Shown in pieces: positions 1 through 7,736 of a stretch of 64,000 nucleotides of DNA (position 1 is the first letter of the stretch; the number at the start of each line of letters is the position of its first letter). The notes beneath the pieces are model-generated. The model was not told the origin of the DNA and did not search any database. It saw only the letters and a program-made list of their open reading frames with translations. This stretch comes from Yinghuangia seranimata (GTDB taxonomy: Bacteria; Actinomycetota; Actinomycetes; Streptomycetales; Streptomycetaceae): contig NZ_JASAOI010000037.1 of the NCBI RefSeq assembly GCF_029953285.1, positions 159,644 through 223,643 of the forward strand. The letters are read 5' to 3'. Made by a program: the position numbers and the translations under genes.

Positions 1-498
1 GTCGCGGCCGTCCGCGCCGTGATGATCGGAGCTGCCTGGCAGCGCTGCCGCGTCCACTTCGTCCGCAACGTCTTCGCCGTCATCCCCAACGGCGCCGCCG
101 AGATGGTCGCCGCGACCATCCGCACCATCTTCGCCCAGCCCACCGCCACCGCCGTCCGCACCCAACTCGACAGCGTCGCCGACCTGCTCGGCCACCAGTT
201 CCCCAAGGTCAAGGACATGCTCCTCGACGCCAAGGAGGACCTCACCGCGTTCGCCGACTTCCCCCACCAGCACTGGAAGAAGATCCAGTCGACGAACCCC
301 CTCGAACGCCTCAACCGCGAGATCAAACGCCGCTCCGACGTCGTCCAGGTCTTCCCCAACACCGACGCCGTCACCCGCCTGGCCACCGCCGTCCTCGCCG
401 AACACCACGACGAATGGATCGCCTTCCCCCGTCGCTACCTCTCCAGCGAGAGCATGACCGGGCTCTATCCCGACAACCCCGCCCTCACCACCGACTGA
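1..498 (+). CDS. IS256-type transposase, C-terminal part (cut by window edge)
   Basis: The reading frame is open from base 1 and ends in TGA at 498, giving the last ~165 residues of a Mutator/IS256-family DDE transposase. The segment WQRCRVHFVRN near the start is the family signature following the second catalytic Asp. STNPLERLNREIKRR, about 100 residues from the window edge, is the conserved region carrying the catalytic Glu. The C-terminus (FPRRYLSSESM, then LYPDNP) is typical of actinobacterial members. The 5' two thirds of the gene lie outside the window, so whether the element is intact cannot be judged. The frame shows no stop or frameshift. It is followed directly by a probable element end and then by remnants of another transposase, so the element probably inserted into older mobile DNA. 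Confidence 0.9.
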   Translation, partial: VAAVRAVMIGAAWQRCRVHFVRNVFAVIPNGAAEMVAATIRTIFAQPTATAVRTQLDSVADLLGHQFPKVKDMLLDAKEDLTAFADFPHQHWKKIQSTNPLERLNREIKRRSDVVQVFPNTDAVTRLATAVLAEHHDEWIAFPRRYLSSESMTGLYPDNPALTTD

Positions 499-499
499 T

Positions 500-524
500 C
501 ACCTACACCACAGCAAGGGACATG
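500..524 (+). mobile_element. probable right end of the IS256-type element
   Basis: Just after the transposase stop comes CACCTACACCACAGCAAGGG and then ACATGACC. Many actinobacterial IS256-family ends resemble this CTACACCAC...GGGAC..GACC pattern. The sequence immediately after it reads in frame as an unrelated ISL3 transposase, which supports an element boundary near 524. The left end is outside the window, so the inverted repeat and target duplication cannot be confirmed. Confidence 0.45.
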
Positions 525-526
525 AC

Positions 527-935
527 CCGCGGTGGACGTTCGTCGAACAGTTTGCGGGGCTGACGCGGCGGTACGGTCAGCGCACCGAGCGCCTTAGGTC
601 GGTGGTGATGGCCGTCGGGCTTGCGCTGGCGGGCCGCGGTGGTGCCCGTCTGGCACGCGTCTTCGGTGTCGCGATAGGCCGCAGCACTCTGTTACGCCTG
701 GTCTGTGTGCTTCCCGAACCGGGGCTGGCCACCCCGCGTGCGGTCGGCATCGATGAGTACGCCACCCGCAAGGGTCGCACCTGCGGTGCCGTCATCATCG
801 ACCTCCAAACGCACCGGCCAATCGACATGCGGCCCGATCGTGAGACGTCCACGGTCGCCGCCTGGCTGAAGGAGCGACCCGGCATCGAAATCGTCTGCGG
901 CGACCGGGCGCCGCTCTTCGCCGAAGCCGCCGCCG
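527..935 (+). pseudogene. ISL3-family transposase remnant, truncated at both ends
   Basis: Reading in the frame of base 602 gives RWTFVEQFAGLTRRYGQRTE, then a block with RSTLLRLV, then GIDEYATRKGRTCGAVIIDL and ending GDRAPLFAEAA. This is the central part of an ISL3 transposase, including the D-E/D-F-A-x-R-K/R-G catalytic neighbourhood. The N-terminal zinc-binding region is missing and seems to have been cut off by the IS256-type element. The similarity stops near 935, where the frame runs on into unrelated sequence. It is not functional on this evidence. The frame remains open into the next gene, producing a misleading 270-residue fusion. Confidence 0.75.
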
Positions 936-1018
936 TCGTTGCCTGCAAGCGCGTTCTGATGGCGTGGCACTCTGCGGTTGCCAGCTGCATACGACACGAA
1001 CACAGGAGTACTCCGCAC

Positions 1019-1414
1019 ATGACCAGCACATCGTCGGAGCGGAAGCTCGTGTTTGCCCAGGACATCACCCGCGAAGACGTCCGTGTGCTTGAGGAGTTCC
1101 TGCACACGCAACTTGGCCGAGTGTCCGACCGGGTGGGTGAGAGCGGCGAGACCGCCTTCGCGATCAACGCCCTGGTCAGCCTGGTTGCCGACTCGGCGGG
1201 ACTGCTCCACATGCTGCTGAAGGTGAAGCAGCCCGATTGGTGGCAGAAAGCGATGATCGTGAGCGAATGGCAGCGACTGCGCCTCATCGCCCACCCCTAC
1301 AACCACTGCGACGGATTCGATCACGAACGTTGGTGGCGTCGCATCGATCGGTACGACGCCGACGACACATTCATCACGCAGCGACGTTTGGCAACCGGCG
1401 ACCCGCACGCATGA
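1019..1414 (+). CDS. hypothetical 131-residue protein
   Basis: The chosen ATG has AGGAGT about ten bases upstream, so this start is preferred over the longer frame that runs back into the transposase remnant. The product is small, soluble and apparently helical, with no signal peptide. Its most distinctive stretch is QPDWWQKAMIVSEWQRLRLI followed by AHPYNHCDGFDHERWW. I do not recognise a family. It stands alone between mobile-element debris, and its codon use is less strongly GC3 than the housekeeping genes further right, so it may be accessory DNA that arrived with the insertion sequences. Confidence 0.55.
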   Translation: MTSTSSERKLVFAQDITREDVRVLEEFLHTQLGRVSDRVGESGETAFAINALVSLVADSAGLLHMLLKVKQPDWWQKAMIVSEWQRLRLIAHPYNHCDGFDHERWWRRIDRYDADDTFITQRRLATGDPHA

Positions 1415-1793
1415 CTCTGAGTTGCCGGGCGCAGAGGGCACCACGGAACCTGAGCCAGAGCCCCAACTCGTGAACATCTCGCCATTGCGCAGGGAACTCA
1501 ATCGCCAGTGGACGCATGGTCGTTGGCCCGACGCCGTCAGGCCTCGGCGGGGTACCGGACGCTACGACAGGTGATCCACGCCGCAAGGCTCCGAAGGAAC
1601 AGATCCCCCTCATCGCGCCTACCACTGTCGTCGCCGCTGCGGCGCTGTCCGTGGTGGCGTGCGCCGCGCCGCGCCGACGGCAGCTGCGCCGCGTGAACAC
1701 CGGTCTGCAGTTCAACGTGTCGGCGGCATGCTGTTCACGGATGGCACCTTGCCGGTGTGCGCTCGTCTCGGACAGCAGCATCCGCGGCCGATA
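1415..1793. other. no recognisable gene
   Basis: Short frames exist on both strands but none has a plausible ribosome-binding site together with family-like content. No clear hairpin or repeat was found. The base composition is somewhat lower in GC than the flanking genes and it may be decayed mobile DNA. A promoter for the following repeat protein is presumably at its right end. Confidence 0.5.
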
Positions 1794-3263
1794 ATGTCTG
1801 GCTTCATGGATCTACCGACGGTCACGGCCGAGGCCCGGCGACGCATTCTCAAGGGGGTGGCACGCAGTCCTGCCGCGCCCGACCGCGTCCTGCACCGCCT
1901 CATGCGGAAGCCCTGGGCAGCGACGGAGATCGCCGGCCGTCGTCAGCAGATGACCGAACAACTCGCCACCGCTCTCCTGGAGACGGGCAACAACCAGGTA
2001 GCGGCCGCGCTCGGCCGTAACAGGGACCTTCCCACCCCGGTCCGCTGGCGGCTCGCCGCCCACGCTGACGCCAAGGTGCGCAGTACGGCAGTCCGGCGGT
2101 TCGCATGGCCCCCGGCCAAGCCGGGCTGCGAGATATCCGTCGCCTTGCTGACCCATCTGGCGGCTGACGTCGACCCTGAGGTGCGGTCCGAGGTCGCCGG
2201 TCACAACAACACACCGGATGACGTGCGCACAAGGCTGGCTTCTGATCCGGTCGTGGAGGTTCGGGTCGCCGTAGCGACCTGGTGGAAGACACCGACGGCG
2301 GACGTCCGCCGAGCCCTGCTGTCGGATCCTGAGCCCCTGGTCCGAAAGGCGGCCTGCTCGCCCTGGCATCCCGTCCCGCCTGCGGACCTCCGCCCGAGGC
2401 TGCTCGCCATGGCGGAGACGCGGCCGCTCGTAGCACCCCACGTCAGCCTCACGCCCGCACTTGCGGCGGCGCTCGCCCGCGACCCCGACGAGGAGGTACG
2501 CGCCGCCGTGGTGGGCAACCCCGATCTGCCGCAGGCTCTGCGCGATGAGCTCGCCGCCGAACGCAACGCCCTGGTGCGGTACTCGCTTCTGGTCGCGCCG
2601 CACACCCCCGCCGAGACCCGCGAACGGTTGTACGAGGAAGTACGCGCCGGAGCCGACGACGACGACGAGTGGTTCATCGTTGACGGGCTTCTCCCGGCGG
2701 CCTGGATGAGCCGCGATTTGAACTGGCTGCGAAAGGTATCTCCAGACGAGCGGCTGACGCTCGCGGGCTCCCCCCTGGCCTTCCTGCGCTGCGGCGTGGC
2801 CTCATGGTCCGATGACCTCCCCGAGGAGGCCGTGAAGCGCTTGCTCAACGATCCGGACCCTCAGGTGCAGAAGGTCGCTGCCCTCTGCGCAGCATCCCCG
2901 TCGGCGGAGGACCTTGAGCGGATCGTCTGGGAACACGGGGATCATCGCAAGGTCCGCCCCGGAATCCTGGGACGGTCCGACTTCCCGTCGCAGGCATACC
3001 TGCGGTTCGCGACGTCCGAACGGGCACAGCTGCGAGCCGCAGCCGCAACGGCCGCCCTGCCGGCGGACATCCTGGAGAAGCTCGCCGCCGACGTCGAGCC
3101 GCGGGTCCGTGCCGCGGCCGCCGGCAATCCCAGCCTGCCCTTGCGGTGCCTTGCGCCGCTTCTCGCCGACGAGCAGCGCAACGTGGCCGAGGAAGCCGGC
3201 GCCTCCGCCCACATGCCCGTGGAGTGGATGGACGCCCTGCTGGCCGCCGAGGGCATGGAGTAG
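1794..3263 (+). CDS. leucine-rich-repeat-variant / HEAT-like repeat protein
   Basis: This 489-residue cytoplasmic protein is built almost wholly of ~24-residue helical repeats with the pattern LA.D.D.EVR..VA.NP..P...R..L (for example ARDPDEEVRAAVVGNPDLP and AADVEPRVRAAAAGNPSLPL). This is the leucine-rich-repeat-variant (LRV) type common in Streptomyces. Such superhelices serve as protein-binding scaffolds; the partner here is unknown. The start was put at the ATG reading MSGFMDLPTV because the longer frame upstream is low-complexity Arg/Ala. The internal ATG at 1806 is an alternative. The gene ends 21 bases before a transposase remnant on the other strand and appears intact. Confidence 0.8.
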   Translation: MSGFMDLPTVTAEARRRILKGVARSPAAPDRVLHRLMRKPWAATEIAGRRQQMTEQLATALLETGNNQVAAALGRNRDLPTPVRWRLAAHADAKVRSTAVRRFAWPPAKPGCEISVALLTHLAADVDPEVRSEVAGHNNTPDDVRTRLASDPVVEVRVAVATWWKTPTADVRRALLSDPEPLVRKAACSPWHPVPPADLRPRLLAMAETRPLVAPHVSLTPALAAALARDPDEEVRAAVVGNPDLPQALRDELAAERNALVRYSLLVAPHTPAETRERLYEEVRAGADDDDEWFIVDGLLPAAWMSRDLNWLRKVSPDERLTLAGSPLAFLRCGVASWSDDLPEEAVKRLLNDPDPQVQKVAALCAASPSAEDLERIVWEHGDHRKVRPGILGRSDFPSQAYLRFATSERAQLRAAAATAALPADILEKLAADVEPRVRAAAAGNPSLPLRCLAPLLADEQRNVAEEAGASAHMPVEWMDALLAAEGME

Positions 3264-3284
3264 CCAGCGTATCGCTTCCTTCTC

Positions 3285-4117
3285 TCAGCCCTCGTAGCGG
3301 GCGAGCCTCCGACGCAGCACGAGGTTCTCACCCTGCGCGACCCCCAGGGCCTTCCGAAGCTTCGCCACCTCTTCCCGACAAGCTTGTCGCTTGACCGTTG
3401 AGGCGGCCTTGGGCCGCGGCGAGTGATCGGGCGAGGAACAGCTGTGCATGCGCGGCGATGACGATCCACGTCCAGCGGTCGGCGGATTCGGGATCGCGGA
3501 GCCGCAGCGCGGTCCAACCGAGGGTCTGCTTGAACAGACGGAACGTGTGCTCGATGTCGAACCTCCGTAGGAACGCCTGCCAGCAGCGGTCGACGTCCGC
3601 AGGCGTCGCATCCGTCTTGGAGCACCACAGCCAGACCGGCTTCGGGGTGCCGCCTTTGGGCAGGTCGACTTGGAGGTGCCGGATGACCGTCCCGGAGATC
3701 ATCGGGAGTTCGTCGCTGTGGCGGACCCACGCACATCGGCGGGTCAGCCGCGGGTGGAGCCGGTCCCAGGCCGTTGCCCGCGCGGTGCCATAGCGGGAGG
3801 TTTCGGTAGTGGTGACGGCCTGGGGTTCGCCCCGTGTGTCGGGCTTGCCGAACATGAACTCGCCGCCGTGCTTGGGCGGTCAGCCACCTCGAGGTGGATG
3901 GGCGTACTTCGGTGTCGGGCGCCGAAGGACGCGGTCCGAGCGCATTCGCCCGAGCACCTCGACCGGCAGGTCGGCCAGCAGGTAAGAATTGCCCGGCGGT
4001 TACCAGCCTCTCGACAACCACGCGGATCTGCATGGTGGTCGCCTCGGCGACGTCCTCGCCCGGTCCGAGACGGACCGCGACCGGCCCGGGCTGGTGTCCG
4101 CGTTTGGTCGCAGCCAC
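3285..4117 (-). pseudogene. NF041680/IS701-like DDE transposase, frameshifted remnant
   Basis: Pieces of one transposase can be read in three frames on the minus strand. The right-hand piece includes VRLGPGEDVAEATTMQIR. The next reads YLLADLPVEVLGRMRSDRV and then meets a stop near 3892. The following piece starts KHGGEFMFGKPDTRG and continues through ISGTVIRHLQVDLP, KPVWLWCSKTDATPADVDR and FDIEHTFRLFKQTLGW. The last piece ends in KLRKALGVAQGENLVLRRRL. The order matches the C-terminal half of the NF041680 transposase group, but at least two frameshifts and one stop interrupt it, and the N-terminal half is missing. It is dead as a gene. Confidence 0.8.
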
Positions 4118-4196
4118 TTAGAGCGTTTCCCCCTCGGGGGTACGTTCGGTGCCGGAGCAGATCGCTGCTCTGGGGTCTGGTGGCGATTCTTGGCGG

Positions 4197-4742
4197 CTAC
4201 CAACCGATTTCGCCCGGGCCCAGCATTCGCAGCCCCGCCTGCTCGGCCAGCCACTCGGCACGCCGGTCGCCTTCGGCAATGCTCCATTTCACGTGGACGT
4301 AGACCCGGTGTCCGACAGCGGGCTGCGACCGGTAGATGCCCGCGCAGTTGAGCATCAGTTGCACCTCGGAGTACTCGTCCCGGCGCGGCAGGCCGAGTTC
4401 AGGGACCTCAGGCCACGCGACTTCCCATCCGACGGCGGCGATCAGATGGCCGGCCGCGTCGAGGAACGGCGCTTCGACGCCCTGCTTGGACCAGTACATC
4501 GCTTCCAGCTCCCACCAGCCCGGACGCGCCGTTCCCTCACCGCACTGCGAGATCGTCACGGGTGTATCGGGCTCCGACAGGATGCCCAGCAGCCCGTCGA
4601 GCACCGGTCTCTCCGGCGCGTCCGCCCACAACGTGGTGTGCACATCGCCCGTATCGGCCAGGGCCAGCAGCCGCTGGGCGGCATCGTGCGCCGCTCCCAG
4701 GTCGTCGGACTCGAACACCGGAAAGTACCTGGTCTGCCCCAT
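4197..4742 (-). CDS. hypothetical 181-residue protein
   Basis: An intact frame begins MGQTRYFPVFESDDLGAAHD and ends LRMLGPGEIGW. It is acidic and soluble, with aromatic patches (PGWWELEAMYWSKQ and VGHRVYVHVKWS). No catalytic motif is visible and no family is recognised with confidence. It lies between two transposase remnants, so it is probably a resident gene of an accessory region. Length and regular high GC3 support real coding. The start codon is the first ATG of the frame; no strong ribosome-binding site was seen. Confidence 0.6.
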   Translation of the reverse strand: MGQTRYFPVFESDDLGAAHDAAQRLLALADTGDVHTTLWADAPERPVLDGLLGILSEPDTPVTISQCGEGTARPGWWELEAMYWSKQGVEAPFLDAAGHLIAAVGWEVAWPEVPELGLPRRDEYSEVQLMLNCAGIYRSQPAVGHRVYVHVKWSIAEGDRRAEWLAEQAGLRMLGPGEIGW

Positions 4743-4852
4743 ACCCGCAGATCCTGCCAGGCCACGTTCGGGACACTTGGGCGGCCTCGCGGTACGGTCC
4801 GTCGTCGGTCAACCTGGTGGCCGGGAGGCTGGCGGCGGACGTCGGCGACATG

Positions 4853-5085
4853 TCAGAGCTGGTTCAGGCGCCGCGCCTGTTCGGGGTGTTCTCGCGGGTG
4901 AGGCGTCGGCTCATGAGGTCGATCGGAGCGATGCGCTTCGGTTTCGTAGTCACGGGCGAGTCGCCGGTGGTGCATGAGCCGGCCGAGGGTGCGTTCGACG
5001 ATCCAGCGCCAGGCGATGACCTTGAACCCGCGTGTCCGGTCGTCGGGGCCGCGTCGAACGACGTGGACGTCGATGCCGAGTTCGG
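4853..5085 (-). pseudogene. IS5-type transposase, C-terminal remnant
   Basis: The frame reads ELGIDVHVVRRG, FKVIAWRWIVERTLGRLMHH and RRLARDYETEAHRS, which is the Tnp_1/IS5 C-terminal signature containing the catalytic Glu (W.VERT.GWL.--RRL.RDYE). After that the similarity shifts frame and finishes as IDLMSRRLTRENTPN. Only the last ~70 codons are left and they are frameshifted. It is fused in frame to the end of the neighbouring broken gene, which suggests an IS5 insertion followed by deletion truncated that gene. Confidence 0.75.
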
Positions 5086-5171
5086 TGCTGGTTGCGGTAG
5101 CCGGTGCAGGGTTCTGACCTGCGTTGGTGCGGCGGCGTTCGCGTGGGGGCGCCGCTGTTCGCGTACTACCT

Positions 5172-5602
5172 GAACCTTCGTCGACCACCTCGGGCTGCGG
5201 CGGCGACTCCAGGACACTCGTGACGTGGGTACTGGCCCGCCAACGCGCGAGCGGCCGTGGGCATCCTGCGAGAGCGTCTCCTGTCGGTGAGCAGGCTTCG
5301 TTGGGGCACCACAGCAGTGGCAGCAGGTCGCAGCCCTCGGGGAAGAACATGGTGGGTGCGTCTCGCGCGAAGACCTGCAGCAACGGCTGGTAGGCATTGG
5401 GCCCGTCATGCTCGGATGACGCCGTGCACCACGGCCACGGTTCGTCCGCGGGCCACAGCAGCGGCCCGCTCACGGACGAGTTGCGCACACCGGGGTTGCC
5501 GCGCTGCGGGTGCGCGAGCTTAGAACCCGAGGCCGACACAGCCGTTTTCTCCGCTTCTGCGAAACGCTGGCTACGGCCATCGACTACGGGCCTCGCAAGC
5601 AC
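5172..5602 (-). pseudogene. hypothetical gene (GPLLWPADEPWP family), 3' end lost
   Basis: The conserved core reads NPGVRNSSVSGPLLWPADEP, followed by PLLQVFARDAPTMFFPEGCD and LLPLLWCPNEAC. This resembles a family of actinobacterial cytoplasmic proteins similar to DUF1963/YwqG, in which a PWP.C motif and an FPEG...LLWCP motif recur. After PPQPEVVDEG the frame enters unrelated sequence and then the IS5 remnant, so the C-terminal half is missing. The N-terminus is also unclear: the GTG at 5602 lies 17 bases after the preceding gene, which would allow co-transcription. Function is unknown. The intact protein would be expected to be roughly twice this length. Confidence 0.6.
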
Positions 5603-5618
5603 GCGGGGGCGCAGGAGC

Positions 5619-5909
5619 TCAGCCTGTCGGCTTCGCGGGCTCGTCCGCTACCAGTCCGCACGCATAGGGAAACAAGCGCAACCGGTAGCCCCAGTCCGGG
5701 TTCGGTGAGCCGTCGGCCATCTCATTGAGCACGTGGACAAGCCGTTCCTGCTGTTCGGCCGGCAGGTCCTCCAGGACCCAGGCCACGCTCTCCAGCATCT
5801 TCACGGCCGAGTCAGGGTCCACCTCGTGGTCGTCGCAACCCTCCAGCCACGACACGATCCCCACGACAAGGCCGGCGAGCACCGGCACCAACGGATCTCT
5901 CTCGCTCAC
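5619..5909 (-). CDS. hypothetical 96-residue protein
   Basis: A GTG start with CCAGG just upstream opens a small acidic protein (MSERDPLVPVLAGLVVGIVS at the N-terminus). It contains the block LEDLPAEQQERLVHVLNEMA followed by LRLFPYACGL. Similar short proteins with a PAEQQERL..L..LA...P.....L..FPFACGL pattern occur widely in Streptomyces, without assigned function. It sits directly upstream of the broken gene ending near 5172 and is probably its operon partner. No membrane span or signal peptide is evident. Confidence 0.7.
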   Translation of the reverse strand: MSERDPLVPVLAGLVVGIVSWLEGCDDHEVDPDSAVKMLESVAWVLEDLPAEQQERLVHVLNEMADGSPNPDWGYRLRLFPYACGLVADEPAKPTG

Positions 5910-6165
5910 CCTGGCAGGTTATCCACGCGGCCTGACAAGCCGAAGATCACCAACAGCATCCAGAACTTGAGCCGGAGCCTGTGAACTGAGAACGTTTGCG
6001 CCCCGTTTCGGGGAACGCTCGGGCCCCGGCGGCGGCCGGGGTGTTCAGGAGTTCTGGAAACGCCTGTGGTCGGGCGGCCGTGGTGGTGTCACCGGCTTCG
6101 GGTGCTGCGGCTCGCTCGCGCGAGGGAGAAGCGGGTTGGGGCAGCAGAGGTACAGGGGCGGCGGT

Positions 6166-7041
6166 TCAGAAGGGTGGCGGCAGGTCGTCGTCGGGCCACC
6201 AACACGGGAGGTCGTCACCGGGTGGGGTGCTTGGCGTTGTCGGCAGCGGGGGAACGGGGTAGGCGAACCGTAGGCCGTGGACGAGTTGCCGCACGGTGCT
6301 CAGCAGACCGTGGTGACGGGCGAACCACGGCACCTCGTCCAGGACCTTCTCCGTGTCGGCGACGACGAAGGAGTCGACCACGGCGCGCAGGGAGTCCGGG
6401 ACGGGGTCGTCGGTGAGGCAGAGCCAGCCGAGGGCGGCCGCGACGCGCGTGTCCGCCGGCTGGTCCGGGTCGGGCCACAGGGCGCCGAGCCAGTCGGCGG
6501 TGTCGGGGCCGCGGTGGCTGCGGGCGAGTTCCGCGCAGGCCAGGACGAGTGCGGCGCGGACCGCGGGCACCTGCTCGGTGGCCAGCCGGGCCCGCAGGGC
6601 GGCCGTGACGAGGTCGGCGTGGTCGATCACGGTTGCGAGCGTGTCGGCGGCGGCGGTCCGCACGTCCGGGGCGGGATCGTGGAGCAGGGCCAGGAGCAGG
6701 TCGGTGTCGGCGGTGATGGCCAGGCGTGACGCTTCGATGGTCCAGGTCATCAGGTAGCCGTCGCAGGAGAAACGCCAGCCCGGACGGTCGGTGACCAGGA
6801 ACGAGTCGCGGGTCGCCCCGTAGTCGCCGTGGCGGGCCACGGCGGCGGCCAGGCGCAAGGCGCGGACGCGGCACGGTGTCGCCGGGGTGGCGGCCAGGCG
6901 CAGCAGGAACGGGACGAGCAGCGGGGCGCTGGCGTTGACCTCGTAATCCGGGAACAGGTGCCTCGTCAGGTCGACCAGTGCGCGGCCGGCCGTCTCGGGG
7001 TCGGCGGAGCAGGCCTGCACGAGCAGGCGCTTCACCAGCAT
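6166..7041 (-). CDS. HEAT-repeat domain protein
   Basis: The start was placed at the ATG with GGCGAGGGA immediately upstream, giving 291 residues (MLVKRLLVQACSADPETAGR). The sequence is a run of helical pairs, for example LLALLHDPAPDVRTAAADTL and VPAVRAALVLACAELARSH, typical of HEAT/PBS-lyase-type repeats in actinobacterial proteins of unknown function. The frame stays open 65 codons further upstream, and weak resemblance there to the usual HEAT-protein N-terminus leaves a longer product possible. It is transcribed divergently from the ArsR-CDF pair. No catalytic residues are visible; a scaffold role is inferred. Confidence 0.75.
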   Translation of the reverse strand: MLVKRLLVQACSADPETAGRALVDLTRHLFPDYEVNASAPLLVPFLLRLAATPATPCRVRALRLAAAVARHGDYGATRDSFLVTDRPGWRFSCDGYLMTWTIEASRLAITADTDLLLALLHDPAPDVRTAAADTLATVIDHADLVTAALRARLATEQVPAVRAALVLACAELARSHRGPDTADWLGALWPDPDQPADTRVAAALGWLCLTDDPVPDSLRAVVDSFVVADTEKVLDEVPWFARHHGLLSTVRQLVHGLRFAYPVPPLPTTPSTPPGDDLPCWWPDDDLPPPF

Positions 7042-7238
7042 TCCCTCGCCTGGGCCGTGGCCCTGCCGTGAACAAAGCCACGGCCGCGCCGCTGCGTCGA
7101 CGGGTCCGTCCGCTCGACGCCGGGTCGGCGCCGACGCGACAGCCGTGGCGCGCCGTGGGCGGCTCCTGACCGAGCGTGGGCCGGGTGACCGCCCGGCGTC
7201 GCTGACCGTTGTCGACCGGTGTGTCGCACGCGTCACCG

Positions 7239-7267
7239 TTGCGTCGGATACCCCCCACCCGTACGGT
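7239..7267 (+). promoter_or_regulatory. candidate promoter of the ArsR-CDF operon
   Basis: TTGCGT (7239-7244) and TACGGT (7262-7267) are separated by 17 bases. Such a promoter would start transcription at about 7274-7275, which is the A of the ATG, so the message could be leaderless. GGTAGG also lies in front of the ATG and could act as a ribosome-binding site if transcription starts further upstream. Confidence 0.5.
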
Positions 7268-7270
7268 AGG

Positions 7271-7294
7271 ACATATGAAGACCTCTTCAGATGT
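7271..7294. promoter_or_regulatory. SmtB/ArsR-type palindromic operator over the start codon
   Basis: A perfect 14-base palindrome TGAAGACCTCTTCA (7276-7289) is extended by ACAT on the left and ATGT on the right, so that 10 of 12 bases per half-site are symmetric. The TGAA-N6-TTCA core resembles operators of SmtB/CadC/ZiaR-like repressors. It overlaps the predicted transcription start and the ATG of the regulator gene itself, which fits autorepression. Confidence 0.75.
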
Positions 7295-7736
7295 GCTCGT
7301 GGGGGACGACGCCGACGCCACGTGCGGCATCCGGGTCGTCGACGCCGAGCGGGTACGTGCCGTCCGGGCCGCGCTGCCCGCCGAGTCGCACGTCGCCGAC
7401 ACCGCCGCCGTCTTCGCGCTCCTCGGCGACCCCGGCCGCCTCAAACTGCTGGTCGCGCTCCTCGAGGGCGAGATGTGCGTGTGCGACCTCGCCGCCGCGT
7501 GCGGGCAGGGCGAGTCCGCCGTCTCGCACCAACTGCGCCTGCTGCGCGCGCACCGCGTCGTCACCGCGCGGCGCGCCGGGCGGATGGCCTACTACCGGCT
7601 CGCCGACGCCCACGTCCGCCTGCTCCTGGACGTCACGCTCGCGCACCTCGAGCACACCGGCCCCGAAACCGCTGTGGCACCGAGTGACCCCGCGCCCGTA
7701 CCCGCTTCGGCCGTGAGCGGAGGCACCGCGCGATGA
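7275..7736 (+). CDS. ArsR/SmtB-family metal-sensing repressor
   Basis: This 153-residue winged-helix protein contains FALLGDPGRLKLLVALLEGE, then MCVCDLAAACGQGESAVSHQ and the recognition-helix region LRLLRAHRVV, the classic ArsR layout. The CVCDL motif in the helix before the recognition helix is the Cys-x-Cys metal site of the alpha-3 class (CadC, CmtR, ArsR); His residues occur further C-terminal. It is expected to bind its operator without metal and release on binding Zn, Cd, Co or a similar ion. The stop overlaps the ATG of the CDF exporter (ATGA), so the two are translationally coupled. A palindrome covers its own start. The frame extends upstream to 7209, but the ATG at 7275 fits the family length. 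Confidence 0.92.
   Translation: MKTSSDVLVGDDADATCGIRVVDAERVRAVRAALPAESHVADTAAVFALLGDPGRLKLLVALLEGEMCVCDLAAACGQGESAVSHQLRLLRAHRVVTARRAGRMAYYRLADAHVRLLLDVTLAHLEHTGPETAVAPSDPAPVPASAVSGGTAR

Noticed and set aside
602..1414. 270-residue fusion of transposase remnant and hypothetical protein
   Set aside because: The transposase similarity ends near 935 and the ATG at 1019 has its own ribosome-binding site, so the fusion is probably accidental.
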